64,000 nucleotides of DNA from Ligula intestinalis (taxonomy: Eukaryota; Platyhelminthes; Cestoda; Diphyllobothriidea; Diphyllobothriidae), in NCBI GenBank assembly GCA_036362985.1, contig JAYGXS010000001.1:51179954-51243953 (forward strand), given 5' to 3'. The position numbers and the translations under genes are program-made. Numbering within the stretch: the first letter of the stretch is position 1; each line of letters opens with the position of its first letter. Under the pieces are notes generated by a model. It did no database searches. It was not told where the DNA came from and was given only the letters and a program-made list of their open reading frames with translations. This document shows positions 21,011-34,087 of this stretch, piece by piece.

Positions 21011-21943
21011 GACTCAACGTCACCTGTATTATGGGGCGTTTCTACACTGTTCTATTGTTAGGTTGAGGAAACTTAAACAACTCCTGTATTAAGAACACAT
21101 TTCCTTAATGTTGTTCATTTTGACTTGTCACGGTCGTCGATACTACTTGCAGGGAAGTCAGTAAAAAAGAATTTGTAGGATATATAAAGAAACCAAGAGA
21201 GTAGCAAGACGCTTAGCATTAGAGAGCTAATGTACTAGTTACTACTTCCGCGAGTTGTGCATTACACAAAAGCGACATCTGAAACACAGTTATTGAAATT
21301 ATTTTTTGCCAGTCTTTGGTTATAAGAACAAACGATATCATATATTAGCAGATATTTCTGACTTTTCAAGACCATTATGAGGAATGATTTATTAGTATGA
21401 CCAAATCTATTCAGAGTAAGAGTTCTGAGTAGTCGAAAATATGCGAGGCCCAGGTAATTGAAGAGAAGGCGGGAAGACGCTCTCTGGGACCAGAGTAAGA
21501 GTTATTCTGCGATAACAATTGGACTTATACATATTTCGATATGATGATTAGGTCCTGACTCGCTGAATTTAGAAGTCCTCATAGAGGAGCAATGCGGAAC
21601 AGATAGAATATTTCTGTCATTTAAACAGGTAAAACATCGAAAATAGCTGGGATAAAATAGTAGAACACGTCAAGTCCATGGGAATAAGCTGCTGTTTTGG
21701 GATTCCGAATCCCGGGAGACAGAAAGTAGGTGGAATGCTCCGATTGACAGTTTAGCCGGTATGCACTGTATCAACGTAATGGACTGCGTCTTGCCTAATG
21801 AAAATGAAAGGGTAGTGCATTATTTGCTAATGAAAACGATAGCTTTCTCATGTTTTCCCTCGAACACACTATTTACTCTGTGGATTTAGGCTCTTCTTCA
21901 AAACCAGTATACAATTCGTGGAAAGGTGGATCAGCTGACGGCA

Positions 21944-21957
21944 GGGGGGGGGGGGGG
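21944..21957. repeat. poly-G/poly-C run
   Basis: Fourteen consecutive G residues on the plus strand. Confidence 0.9.
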
Positions 21958-21970
21958 AAGGAGGACTCAC

Positions 21971-22068
21971 GTTGCAACTGTGCTGTTTATTGTAAAGGTC
22001 GCTGGGGCGAGAGTCAGCTGCTGTCCTAGCACTGAAAACTTTAATCGGCAGGATGCTCGTGACCTTCC
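21971..22068 (-). CDS. integrin alpha calf-1 C-terminal exon
   Basis: Thirty-two codons plus two bases, starting in phase 0. GRSRASCRLKFSVLGQQLTL then APATFTINSTVA, ending AAC|GTGAGT. RLKFSVLGQQ aligns with the LRFSVHQQ strand of human alpha-V calf-1. Acceptor AATCCCCTCCAG. It exactly fills the phase gap (0 in, 2 out) between the exons at 23218-23075 and 20605-20516. One sequon (NST). Confidence 0.8.
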
Positions 22069-23074
22069 CTGGAGGGGATTTCCAAGGTTACACAACGCCA
22101 AACCCGGCCGCACCAGGGAACCACGTGAAGCCTTTGTGAGAAATCAAAGAAAACAATGAACAACATTATGTTTTTATATAGCATAGAGTAGTAATTAAGC
22201 TCAAACCCGTACGCCACTGCGATTTGGTTTAATGTATGCAAATACCTACTGATTTCGGAACCCCGAAGGAAAATAAAACTGAAAGAGCTTAGTGCTAAGC
22301 ACAAAATACCTCTGCAACACCGACTGTGGCTTCTCCTGCCTGTTTAGATAGCTTATATCAGGCAAGGATAGAAAAACGCAAGGAATTCAAGACATCAGAG
22401 GCTTGAGAAAAACTAGAGCACTAAAACGCTGCATGAGAAATAAGGCTATTAGAATTTTCAGTTATGCTGGAAAATGAAAGCGGGCCACGACTGATTTCGA
22501 ATACGCCAACACTGCCTCCTGAACAGCTGCTTGAACATTTATCAATGTCCAGCCAGTCATCCAGCTGGGAAGAGAGGGGAGGGGGGGGGAGAAATGGAAC
22601 CACGCCGGCTGTAGGTCTTTTACAGTAGAAGGATGCCGGGAACGCCCAAAAAAGAAGCTAGGTCTGGAATGTTAATTAGTGTGAGGTGATAAAATTTCTT
22701 TTTGTGGAATGTGGCACGAATCAAGGTATGTCTGAGACACTGCTTTAGGGGTGACTAAAAAACAACCGAATTTTAGGGAAAAGTTGAAATAAAAAGGAAT
22801 CAGTTTTGGCTTATTCGTCCTCTTAACGGTAAGAAGTCAAAATTAATTTAGACGCAACTTTGCCTAAGGAGGTCTTTAAATGAGGCTTGGTAGTTCCAGT
22901 TCACCAACGTGAAGACAAATTCTGACAGGACGGAGGCGTACTTTTACGAATACCAAGAGTAATTACAAACACTAATATGTTTAAACTAAGGTTCCAATAT
23001 TGAAAGAAACGAAAATTCAAAAAGGAAAAGGGCAGCGCTTGAGGGCACAGAAGGCCATCAAGATAAAGACCTAC
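22069..23074 (-). other. intron within calf-1, may hide a small exon
   Basis: About 1.0 kb. The calf-1 disulphide loop expected between its flanking exons is short or absent. An exon-like stretch begins at about 22588 after a perfect acceptor (CCCTCTCTTCCCAG) and reads LDDWLDIDKCSSSCSGGSVG, but I could not find a good donor giving the needed phase. It may be a real small exon or chance. Confidence 0.4.
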
Positions 23075-23218
23075 TTTAGAGTCGAATTCCAAGAGGTCCT
23101 CGGGATAGTTTGAGAAAACATTCGTTGTAAAACTAGGAGCATCGCCAACGTTTTCTACCCCAACAATGACCTCAATCGACTGTGAAGAATCATCTCCCAC
23201 GAAAACGACAGCTCCGTC
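23075..23218 (-). CDS. integrin alpha calf-1 exon
   Basis: Forty-eight codons, phase 0. DGAVVFVGDDSSQSIEVIVG continues VENVGDAPSFTTNVFSNYP, a close match to the human alpha-V block IYIGDDNPLTLIV.AQNQGE. This is the first calf-1 strand pair. The donor AAA|GTAGGT is moderate; the open frame continues past it (VGLYLDGLLC), so the end is the least certain part. The acceptor GGGATAAG is purine-rich but phase-correct. Confidence 0.85.
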
Positions 23219-25978
23219 CTTATCCCTTTTTTAAAAAAATGAGCCATTAAAACGAGTTTATTCTATAAAAGTGTGCTACTATATAAATAAAAAATAGTGT
23301 CTAACGTTTGAAAAATAAAATTCGGATTAGCTAAACAGCAAACCAATTGGAAAAACAATGACTGCGGCTCAGCAACGTGCAGAGGATCAAACTCTTGCAC
23401 CATTGGGCGCATTCGAACATATAAATCAATATATTTGAAGGCAGTAGGCATAATTCCTCGAATGTGCGGTCTGGGTGAAATCAATATCTGAACTTGAAAC
23501 CGACAGACAATCGGCATTAGACGAGTGTGATTTTGTTGCACACTACATTATCCGGAATATATATTTGTGTCCTTGCTGCCAATTACGAACTTCTCTCCCC
23601 ACTGCCTAAGCTCTCTGCAGGGTACCGGATATCAGCGAGAATTTAACGTTGTGATATTGCGCGGACCGTCCAAGCGCAATTCCCCCAAAACAAGTGCAAT
23701 CTGTCCGCGTGCAAAGGTCTTGTTCAGCAAAAAATAAATTGCGGCTTCATTCAACCATGGACCCAGAGGAACCTGTCATCCCCGTTGCGCCTTTTTGCAT
23801 CAATTCACGACCTTTTCGAGAAAGCACGAATAAATCTGCTATCCGCTCAGGCGAAGTGCTAAGTGGTGGCCCAACGCAGACACCTCCAGCAAATAGTTTT
23901 GGGCCTTAGCAAGGAGGCCTTATCATTTGGCCGCTAAAGCCCGGCAAGACAGCAGAAAGGGCACAGATGCAGTGACAAACTGGTAGACGACATTGCACGG
24001 CTGACAGCATCGCACGCAGCAATCTGAGGCAGTGCTAATGCATTTATCAAGTACAACACCTAGGTTATTTACAGAGATTCCTGACTTTGGGACTTCTGTA
24101 AGATTAAAAGAGGATATTTGAATTCCCCGGCATAGGAAGTTGTCCGTGGTTGGTCGCTCTCGCCTAAAGGGTTCGTCATGGTCAGTCTATACCTGTTCAG
24201 TCACCATCGTTGCAGGATTTGGGTTTGCAGTGAGTTTCAGGGACAAACGGCCGCTGATGGAGACTTTTTGTAAAGTTTTGGGAAAAAGAGTAAGACGCCG
24301 AAGAGCAATGGGATCGGTCAACAAAGGTTTGAACAAGCCGATACCAGGCTACCTTGATTTTCCGGTATCCTGGGTTTAATATAATTTTACAGTTTACACT
24401 TCTTGCCCTTTGAGAGCCTTTAAAAGCTTAGTATGATTGGAGGTGGTAAGCTCATATACGTCTCTCACATTTATCGGAAGTAAACTGATATCAATAATTT
24501 ACCGAGGACCTACTAAAATCACGTTCTTATGAGATAGTAACGGCTTTTGGTGTGCCTACGGAATATGCAACTCCTGAAAGATAATTCCCACAAGTTTATG
24601 TACTGAGCCAAACCGATTTTGAAAAAATTAAAATAGTGGTACAAGGAACCTCATATAGTGTTCTAAATTCACCATGAGCAGTGCTACTACCTTCTGTTTT
24701 GCAAACTTTAGCCTTTGTGGAACCTCAGCTCGAATAACAAAGTGATTTCGAGAAAATTTTATGAGGTTTCTGAAACCGCACCACATGCGTGACGCTCTTA
24801 CCCAACAGTATTAGTTGTCTTAACAAACGTAGGTAGTAAACCACAGTTTCAAAAATTGAGCCGCGGACAAGAAGTATGCAAAATGCCTTCAGCTAGAGCT
24901 TCTTGCGCAGATCACGTTTCAATAGACTTCGAAGACCCCTTACCTACTTTCACAAAGGTATGTACAAGCTGATGTCGGCAAAAACCCGATTGTAGCCTTG
25001 GAGATTGGCTTGCCGTACTAAAATACTTCACTAGTTATGTCCTGTCGATAAAATCTACGTGTTCGTCAGAATACTTTTGATTTTCAGGCTTTATACGCTA
25101 AATTTGGAGGCAAATAATTACACAGTGTGGCAGCAAAGCAAATGTCAGCACAGGCGTCTTTGCCATGTCGTATACTTCGACGAATTGACGTTTCCGTTAC
25201 GATTAATGTCAACATGCAAGAACATATGGTGAAAGAGGGAAACAAATAAGCCAAGACAGCTATTTGTTTCTAGATGTTTCGGCTTGTCCACATTAAACAT
25301 AAGCATGCTTAGTAAACGAAAAGATTAAACGAAATTGACGATGAGAAAACGTGATATCTAAGAAGTTATTTTATGGCTTGTTTACAGTTTTCTTCCGATC
25401 ACTTTACAGGAACCCAGGGCTGTTTTGGGATTAAAATTCGACTAAAGATAGACTCGAAACCTTGAAATACAGAGTATCACTTTGAACTTGCGGTCAGAAG
25501 TCCACTAACAACCTGGGCAATAGTACGTACGGTTGTGAACTTTCAACAAGTCCGACTGCAAAGGGAATAATTTCCTAGGTTTCTAAGTAGAAAATTACCT
25601 ATTCGCACAAAGACATTAAGGAATACTTAGGAGAGAACAAGATCAAGCTTAATTCTCTATTTGTAGCAGTTTTTAGAGTGTCCTTCAACTCTTAAATTGA
25701 GCAATTACGGCGAAGTCTCGACATCCAGAAATGCGAAACGTTTTAAAAAACACCCCAATTTGATTCATGTCCAGGCTCAAAACACATAACCCGTCAAATA
25801 AAAGCCATATTTAGGTCATCGTATCCAATTCAAAAGTGTAAGATTCGCGTGAAGACGGTAGCTTGAGAGTTAAAGGCCATAAGATCTCCCACTGCCCAAG
25901 AAGCGCATTGTGTTCACTTGCGCGTGATGTTTCTTTGTATAATGAAGATTACTACTCTGGTTGCCATTTTATTCTTAC
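23219..25978 (-). other. intron in calf-1
   Basis: About 2.76 kb bounded by GTAAGA at 25978-25973. It is AT-rich, with no repeat or gene that I recognise. The plus-strand frames at 23694-23909 and 24140-24379 lack domains. Confidence 0.6.
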
Positions 25979-26126
25979 ACGCATCGTGACTGAGTGATGA
26001 TAAAAAGTTGAAACGACTAGAGGTGGATGAATTGGCTGACAGAGTACAATGTCCCGTTTATGTCTGCCACACTCGATATGGCTTCTAACTCCATACGTTC
26101 CAGGTTTCACTGATGGGTTTGCCGAT
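25979..26126 (-). CDS. integrin alpha thigh/calf-1 linker exon
   Basis: One base then 49 codons. SANPSVKPGTYGVRSHIECG, RHKRDIVLCQPIHPPLVV and STFYHHSVTMR, ending CGT|GTAAGA. The HIECG......LC.P...LVV pattern corresponds to the genu disulphide and following strand (HILLDCGEDNVCKPKLEV in human alpha-V). Acceptor GTTTCTGTGAG. Joins in phase to both neighbours. Confidence 0.82.
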
Positions 26127-26823
26127 CTCACAGAAACGGTTGCCATAAACGTAACCGTGTGTAGTCCATCAAAATATTTTAAAATGCGTCAAATGCGATG
26201 GAGTACACTGAAGTGCCCTGGGGAAGGGTACCCCCCAATTTGTCCTATTGCATGTCTCTCACTTCTTTCGCCAATGGAGAAATCTTCCTTAAGTGTTTGC
26301 GGGCTGGCTAGTGATTATACTGGGCCCAGTGACATATCTTAGCCTCTATCAAACGCACGACACACTCATAAAAAAGCAATAGTTGGGAAATCCCACCAAC
26401 CCTGCTTATCTCGAACAACGCATACCATGGGCTAATGTGGCTCCGTTTTGACCCAAGCACAGAAATTCACTCCCGCTTAGGGGCCGCATACCAGCAGAAT
26501 GATAAACCAGCTAAAATTTCCACCAGATATGACAGGAGCTGCAGGAAACGACAGTTTGGTTTCGCAATTTAGCCAAATAAACATACAAAAATTCAAGTTG
26601 GAGTTTGTTTCGCAGATGAACAAAACCCAGTCTATAGACTTTCGATCGTGAGACCGGCTGTTAACAACTTCAAGTAATAGCGAAGTAAACTTCATGAAAT
26701 CTTTTGTGCCAAAAACGCGGGCACCCCTATGTGAATTTGCCTGATTGTGGCTTACAAAGAGGACAATAAAAGCAAGATTATGCTGGTAGATCTAGTGAAT
26801 GACCAAAGAAATGCCGGACTAAC
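26127..26823 (-). other. intron, no feature recognised
   Basis: About 0.7 kb, donor GTTAGT. It has small open frames on both strands without recognisable domains. Confidence 0.6.
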
Positions 26824-26900
26824 CTGGTAACCCGATAGTCAAAGGTTGTTCGGAGAACTGGACGACACGGTTCACTCTCACATCGGTTGCCAAAACTCAT
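26824..26900 (-). CDS. integrin alpha small thigh exon
   Basis: Twenty-five codons plus two bases: MSFGNRCESEPCRPVLRTTF then DYRVT, ending CAG|GTTAGT. The TTFDYRV run matches the EYRLDYR strand that ends the human thigh domain. The acceptor is GTGTTTATAG. It exactly repairs the phase gap between exons at 29432-29090 (ends phase 0) and 26126-25979 (needs two bases). The methionine is internal, not a start. Confidence 0.75.
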
Positions 26901-29089
26901 CTATAAACACACATGCTTAAGGTTACTAAGGAGTTGTGAGTAACGCAGCGACCAAAGGATAAAAAGTAATTGGACAGATTGATAGTCTCTTGAACTCGAT
27001 GATAAACTACATCCATTTTTGAAATCTATTAAAACAGTTTACTTGGCAAGTAAGAAAAACCAAAAGATAACATTTAAATGACAAGCCTAACGAGGGCGGA
27101 AAACGAGCCAACTATATCACGAAGCCTGCATTGCGGGCAAACTAAATGTCCAGGATAAAGAGATAGATTCGTCTCTAATGGATGCATCCTTGCACAGGCT
27201 CAAGACGGAACAGGCTGGGGGAGGGTGACACTGAGAAAATGAGAAAGCAGACGAAGAAACCAGCCAGTTTTGAATTAAAGTTAATTGACCTCAAAATTAC
27301 TCTGAGTAACCTTGCTCGCATGGGGAGGCATTTTGTCATGATTAATCCGCATATACCTACAATTGTATCGAGTCTATAAATTGCAATTTAGCACTATCAA
27401 CGGTGTCAAAATTCAGAGAACGAATAGTGGATTAAAATTGGTAAAAAAGCGTTGGTAAAAGAACTACAACTGCAAGGTTTAACGGACACGCATTTACACT
27501 TGGGTAAGTGCCCCATAAACAGAGCAGTTACTTACAGCAGTGGGATAGATAGTTTCGTTTGTTAGGACCAGAAAAAGGCAGTCTATGATAAAACTAGCCT
27601 TTTAAACAATTTGATTGATAATGCCGTGTATTTCCGGCTTTTTTCGTAACATATTCTATTTTAGCGAGATGCGTATTCAGGCAAAGTCTGATGACAGGAG
27701 CGCCTCCATTCTGAAATGCTGTATAGTAAAACTGCGAGGATCACCGGTTATATTACTAACCACTCTATTAGTACGGAGTGGCCGCGTATATCCATTAATT
27801 AATTCGATAGAAAAATAAAATGTTCATCATTCAAAATTGTTAAAAAGAGGAAAGCGAAATGCGAAACGTGCCATTTTTACATCCGTATTATTGCGGGGAT
27901 CATTTGTCGGAAAATTGTTGATATCTACTTGCTCTGTCGTCGGGTTGGGAGGTTTCAGCTCCCACTTAACTCCAAATCGTAGAGGTTCTGATAAGTCCAC
28001 AAGGTTCAGATCCTACAAAGAATTGGATGACTTACTGATGACGACTTTTGATATCAAAATGTGTACAAAAACAACACCTTAGGGACGACTACTCCCTGAC
28101 CAGAATGGGTATTGCATTTTCAAACATGGCAGTTTCATTGAAGAAGTCCAGTCCGACAAAAGTATACTTCAGAGTATTTACCATCAAAGCTTTAGAGTAA
28201 CCAAGAGAAGGCAGTGGTAGCAAATGGTTAACCAACCAATCAAGGATTAAGTAACAATAGGTGAGGTAACAACAAGGAAGTGTGACTGAGTGTTTCGTGA
28301 CGAATAACCTAACGAGTTTGCAAAAAATCGTTCTTAAACCTACATTTGCCTCTTTCATCTGAATAAAAAATGACGTGTCTTAAACTTGCTTTCACCTGAT
28401 TTTCATTGGCTGAAAATCAAATATTCCGGTCCCAGAAAGGATTGAGGTGCAACACTTCCTGCACACATTTGTAACCTTTTATAGCACAACGCCAAAAAAT
28501 ACGTTCTTTCTGTGATATTAAATATCATAGGAAATTTCTTGGGTATCCGGAAACCTCTGAGTTCGCTTAAGCTCTATCTGGTTTTCTTCAATAAAGAAAA
28601 TGGTAAATGCGGTTTTATTTGCTAAAAGGCTTTCTAAGCTTCAAATTCACTCAGTAATTCAAAATAACAGAACCATATATAGGGCAATCTACATACTTAA
28701 ATTTTGATCAGGACATTGCATGAGTTATCTCCCGAGCTAAAGGCGACACCAGCTGGATCATATGATCACGCTCTGTGAGTTCTATGCGAAAACGAGGTTC
28801 ACCAAAATGATTCGGCCACAGTAGGTCATAGGGTCATTCTTTTCGGTGGCTTGCGATGAATCTAGACTAGATCAGCTGAACTGCTCCAACGCCGCCTAAA
28901 GTGTCAGGTCTGCCCTGTCTGGGAATAACTTTTAGCTGGCCGATAATGGTAAATAAAATAAAAGAAAGGCCATTTTAGAGCACCTGGTCTTAGCTCCCAA
29001 GCATATGTCCGGCTCTTGACAAAAACTCGTTAAAGGTGAGGATCATATGAAACATGGGACTAGAGACCCTTGTCAGTTGAGGCACTTAC
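26901..29089 (-). other. intron, no feature recognised
   Basis: About 2.19 kb, donor GTAAGT at 29089-29084. No repeats or genes recognised. The minus-strand frame at 28089-28358 is hydrophobic and domainless. Confidence 0.6.
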
Positions 29090-29432
29090 GCGAAAGGCAA
29101 CTCTGACAGTCTTGGCTGCCGCGATCTCTGAAGGGCTTAGCGGTTCATGCGTTTGACCGGGCTCACGGCAGAGCGCCTCATGTTGCAGAAGGTAGAGCGG
29201 AAGTCTCTCATCTGTGTGCTCTGGCAACTCGCTCGGCACTTGTTTATAGAAGCGGCGAAGTTCTGCTGCCGATAGGACATATTCCTTTTCATCCAAGAAA
29301 CTCACAGCCTGAATAGCAGTCGCAGGATTCTCAGTCGTTTTGTTGGAGGAAAACTTTTCGGTGATCCATCTTTCCGGGGGGTTAATCATGAGCAGCATAT
29401 CGATCGGTAGGGAGGATAGCTTACAGGAGGCC
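29090..29432 (-). CDS. integrin alpha thigh exon
   Basis: One base plus 114 codons, the second largest exon placed. ASCKLSSLPIDMLLMINPPE opens it and supplies the partner cysteine of the thigh. Then come ITEKFSSNKTTENPATAIQA, FLDEKEYVLSAAELRRFYK, EALCREPGQTHEP, SPSEIAAAKTV and RVAFR, ending CGC|GTAAGT. The order resembles the human alpha-V thigh (LLLD.LKQKG..RRALF, then CEELIAYLRD). Potential sequon NKT. Acceptor GTTGCATCTGTTTAG. Confidence 0.93.
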
Positions 29433-30689
29433 CTAAACAGATGCAACATGGCGGGAAATGTATCCATAGATGACCACATCAGGTAAAACATCTTATATGT
29501 AATTGTTTTACTATATTTACCGCAGAGGTATTAACTTAAGGCGCAGACACGGATTAGGAATAATTACATATTCATATGCTACTGACTGCTCGATGGCAGC
29601 TTATTAATAATCGCGACTTTTCCACAGTAGCTGATAGATTTTAGTTCAGGTATTCATAGTAACTTTTTGCTCGATGCTTAAGAAGTTTGTTCCGAAGGAT
29701 TTACACCAGATTCGGGCACCATTTACCTTAGACTGGTATCGAATTTCGTCCTCTTTCATTCGATGCAGAGCTCAAAACATACGAAACTCAATGTGAAAAA
29801 GATGGCTGAAAACAAAAAAGGTATGTTATTCTAAAAAAAGCCTTAGTACTAAACTTTCGTCGTAAAATCTATGAATCTTTTTTTAGGCTTCTGAGCAAAC
29901 ATAAATGCAGGTATCTAAGTTAAACAGTTAAATAAACTCAAGAATAATGCACAAGATTTTAACACCTCAGTATTTCAAATCTAGACATGTTGGGGTGAAT
30001 GAGCACTAAGGAGCAGTCGGAAGGCATGAGCAAGGGAGAAAAAATCTTGAAACATAAAGATCGCTGGGTGGTTTTAAGAACACATTATCACCGCAGGTTC
30101 ACGCCAACGAATATGCGCGGAAAGTAGTCCAAATGAATACCATAGACGCAGGATGAGGGTTGCGATGAAGTGGATGCCATTATGGGTAGAAAAGTGGAAA
30201 CTTTTGCACAAAAAATTATTCGGGCTATAGAATCCATAAACGACTGAAGCAATGACATGCATTCCTCTAAGTTTGTAAGTAGTTAAAAATGTGATGGAAA
30301 GTTATCAGACATTAAGTCGCCGACCTTAATACGTTAGAAAATCAAATTATATGCGCTGGAGTAAATAATTATTTGCAGGAACATCTACGAAATATTCATT
30401 TAAATACGTTGGAACTACGGTTAGCTTGTCGAGTTTCCTACCACTACTGATGTTTTGGTGCAGACCGCAGCCATGGTTCTAGCAAGATATGCCTGGTCAA
30501 AAGTTCCCTTTCGTTAAGCAATCATGCTATATGAGCCGACCAAAAATCGATTCGAAGGTTGCAGGAGCATTATAAGAAAATAAATCGGTTAATAATGAAA
30601 TCATACGAACATCCTACAATGAAGAGAATTTAAGCATTCAAGTCTACTTGAGGGAACACGCTCACAGATTTGTGGCGGCGCAAAATTAC
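29433..30689 (-). other. intron, no feature recognised
   Basis: About 1.26 kb, AT-rich, donor GTAATT. Nothing recognisable inside. Confidence 0.65.
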
Positions 30690-30854
30690 CTGTCGATGCT
30701 GCTGAATGTGGCGAGGATCTTGACGTCCATACAGTGGACACTAGAGGAGATGTAACCTCCCAGCTGCTGGGCCTCTCGGGTGCAGTCCGGTAACAGCTGG
30801 AGGTTCTGGCCCAGCTGTGTGTTTCCGTCAGGACAGAAAATGTGCACAGTCACG
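30690..30854 (-). CDS. integrin alpha propeller-to-thigh exon
   Basis: One base, 54 codons, then two bases. VTVHIFCPDGNTQLGQNLQL, LPDCTREAQQLGGYI, SSSVHCMDVKILATFSSID. It continues RPIID from the previous exon, equivalent to the RPVITV strand that leaves the propeller. Three cysteines lie where vertebrate thigh domains have them. Acceptor TTGTCTGCTTCCTCTAG; donor CAG|GTAATT. Confidence 0.93.
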
Positions 30855-31008
30855 CTAGAGGAAGCAGACAATGGTGATGGAGATGAAAATGTTGGTAATA
30901 TATAGACAAAAATTTCGCTTTTATAGTAATGACCAAGATGTTAGGAAGTGTCAGGTTTTTATTAAGGGAAATGTGGGTAAATGTCGGGTGGATTAAAATA
31001 CTACTCAC
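30855..31008 (-). other. short intron
   Basis: 154 bp with donor GTGAGT and a pyrimidine-rich acceptor. Below the size needing comment, but it gives one of the cleanest junctions in the gene. Confidence 0.85.
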
Positions 31009-31166
31009 TCGATGATGGGTCGGGTTCTCAGGACAACGACGGTACTAGTGGCAGGTGCTCCGACTACCATGTCGACGTACCCGTTATTGTCCAAATCAAT
31101 TCCATCAAGGCCCAGGGAGAAACCAAAGGTTCGTAATACCTCGCTGAACTGTGTTGATTTTATTAT
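31009..31166 (-). CDS. integrin alpha propeller blade 7 exon
   Basis: Fifty-two codons then two bases. The FG-GAP repeat is complete: TFGFSLGLDGIDLDNNGYVD, then MVVGAPATSTVVVLRTRPII. IDLDNNGYVD is a DxDxNG-type calcium loop, and the repeat ends in the RARP-like strand that marks the last blade. Acceptor CTTCTACTCCCTTTTTTAG; donor ATCGA|GTGAGT. Confidence 0.96.
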
Positions 31167-33659
31167 CTAAAAAAGGGAGTAGAAGTAGGATTTCTCAGTT
31201 ATTTCCATCCACATATTGCACCTCACGATCAACGGAAACCGTATAGTCCGATTGCACTATGTAATATGGGTATGCTGAATTATGCTGGTTATTCGGCTGC
31301 GGTTGACGGGTTTCGGCTCAAATATTCCCGGAAACTTTTGGATCAAGTCTTAAAAGTTTTGTCACGAAGGCTATCATAAAATTCAGAGCGGTGACGTCTG
31401 CGGAGGGAGAAAAGCAGAAAGTTCAGAAATGGCCTATGTACGAGGAAAAACACGGCAAATGTGGAGGACACAGCAATGAGCCGAATCCCCATCTAATTTG
31501 ACAAAGTCTACTTAAATCGACATACCACTTAACCGTATGCTGCAGGTAAATTATAACCGACCCAATTGTGTTCCAACCAAGTCGATCGTGACCTAAAGTA
31601 GTACTTTCTTCTGAAAGATAGTCAGAATGGCAAAGTATCACCACATAGTCTTATTTTTCCTGATAAAAGCTGTTTAAAATTCACATCAATAATTGCATCC
31701 GACCATACATTTTACCATTAGCCGACCTCATACTCACTTTGCTAGTCTACGCGTTGTACAACTGTGAGGTGAAACGGTTAGTAAGATAAGCTTTCACGAA
31801 GTATTCCGACACAATCTATGTAAATCTGCAAGATGGGATCGCTAGAAGGGTCTGAATGCAATAGATAGTTAGGAAGCTGCCGGTGAATATTTTCAAAGGT
31901 CGAATACACAGAGATGTGTTATCTGTAGGTTAAAAGACACAAATGAAACTGGTCTAAATACCATTATCAAAAAAAAGACAAAGAAACAAGTTCCCCTATC
32001 CATAAAACATGGCGGTACAAGGTGATCAAATACTTTAATGAAAATAATGCTTCTTTAAGTCTTTTTATGCCGATTAAGCAATTACTTGATTTATTCTGGC
32101 ACAAAACATTGTTGCATGCAAGCCGTTCATCGGTATGCGATACTGTCTCCCTTGAACTTAGATTTTCGCACTGATAGAGAAGCATTGAATTCGGAAAAAT
32201 AAACGTTCAGCATAAACATTAGGTGAACTTAAGATGTCAGTTAAAAGTCAAAGCAAACAATGAGGAGAAATATAGTATATTTTTCGACAAAAAATGTTTA
32301 TTATGATTCAAAATTGAAACGACTGTTTTCTGTTAAATTTTACGAATTCGAATTTTAACCATGTTACCTCATATTATTGAAATACAAGTCTGCGAGAACA
32401 TCCTTCGCCTCAGTAGTGAATCAACACACGAGATCCGAGAGTGCAGTTGGGCAAAAGAAGTGCAACCCTTTCAAAGCTACACTATAGCGCGCATAACGAG
32501 ACGATTAAAGACAAACATGGGAAAAGTTGACAGCTAAACTTTTTCGGACCTTCATTTATTCGGGACCCAATTGGTTGAAGATAATTAGGTATACAATTTA
32601 TGAGAATAATAAATCCATTCCGGAACAGGACCTACAGGTTTCGATTATGCCTTCAGTCGACTCAAATTGGCACCACCAACCTAAGGAAAACAATGTAGAA
32701 ATCTACGACCATATCTATCTGAGCAATACACTTGCAAATCGAACGCCATGACACAAAGTACGGGGGGCAAGAACAAGATAGAATGTGACGATAGTAAATA
32801 TTTCCCGCAATCTATAAATTTGCGAAACGAAATCAAACGAATTTATAGTCTGCCGAGCAGCCCTTGCCAGGCCCAGCTCAATAATAGAAAGAAAGCAGTT
32901 GGGGAAATTTGAAGAACGCCCCGAATATCAGAGCCCTTTTCGGTTACCCAATTCGATCGTAGAAAATCGGCAAAATACGGGAGTACGCTTTTAGTTCGAA
33001 AGAATAAACATATTTAGGTTAAACAAGGAGAAGACTGGTTGGACACTGGAACCATTTGCTTTTTTTTATTCTGAGCTCCTGAACTGGTTAGGGAGTTTGG
33101 CATTAGACATACCAGCAGCAACGAAAGTGACACTTATAGGGGGTAAAATCCAATCAATGAACAATTACATAAGTCTGGAGGTGACGGCACAAAGCTCTGT
33201 ACGCCGATACCCAATATAATATACATTGAATTATTGATTTCCCACCCTTGGACCAGACTTGGAGCAGGCTGCGAAACTGAATTAGTGGCCTATTTCGTAG
33301 GTGCGGCAGCTACTTGTGGTAATTTTTCGCCTTTTCGCCCAGTCAACTTATATTCCTAAATGCGCAATCCAAGAATGCATTCAATCCAACCTGTGTAGTT
33401 ACAAAGACAATTAAAACACAACCGCCGATTACACTTCGGGGTTTAGCCGATCTTTGCTTTTCATTATCCTCTTATACATGGAAACCTTGAGTCGACGTGC
33501 AATTCCCACACCTGGTTCCGCAAAAATGCGCTCAGTCGCTTCTGAGACTTCCTGGCAAGTCCGAAGAGAGAAACTCAATTAATCGATGTATCTATTTGGT
33601 GCCAACGTACAGAGCCCCGCGCAGTCACTACCCACACCCGTATCACTTATTAAATCGTA

Positions 33660-33815
33660 CCTCTTATAAATTTTGCCTCGTTATTGCAGCTGCTGTGTCT
33701 GCCAACGAAATCCTGCACCAGTTCAGGATAATAAAAGAATGTACGACTTCTGATCAGCCTTCTTTATTCATGCCAACCCCTGGAACTCGAACATTCGCAT
33801 CCACTTCCTATTTGC
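33660..33815 (+). mobile_element. Penelope-like 3' terminus, worn copy
   Basis: CTCTTATAAATTTTGCCTCG, GTGTCTGCCAACGAAATCCT, GTTCAGGATAATAAAAG and CCCCTGGAACTCGAACATTC follow the same order as the blocks at 13660-13800 and 45160-45270. It is more diverged. Confidence 0.55.
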
Positions 33816-34087
33816 GTACGCCGCCCTCGGCCCCCCGCAAATCAAGAAACAGTGTAACAAGAGCAAGCATCGATGTCGCGTAGCAAGACGCCAACCACTT
33901 CGCAGTTAACTTGCGATGTTTTTAGAGCGACCACTAAAGTTCAAGTTGGAAAATTCCGTGGCCAAGCCATTGTAGCTGTCACCTCAGAACTCGACTGTGC
34001 AACCCCGAAAATCACACACAAAATGTGCTGTGACCACTGATTTTTCACTCTACAGGGGTGCCAATTCGACGACCTCGAGGGATGGAT

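Larger units (their letters stand above)
20606..21970 (-). other. intron with TTAGG-like block
   Basis: About 1.37 kb, with donor GTGAGT at 21970-21965. It includes a degenerate CCTAA/TTAGG-like block at 20930-21010 and a 14-base G run at 21944-21957. No gene recognised. Confidence 0.65.

Noticed and set aside
22421..22588. Exon-like stretch LDDWLDIDKCSSSC after a perfect acceptor
   Set aside because: No good donor with a compatible phase was found, so it is kept only as a remark in the intron entry.
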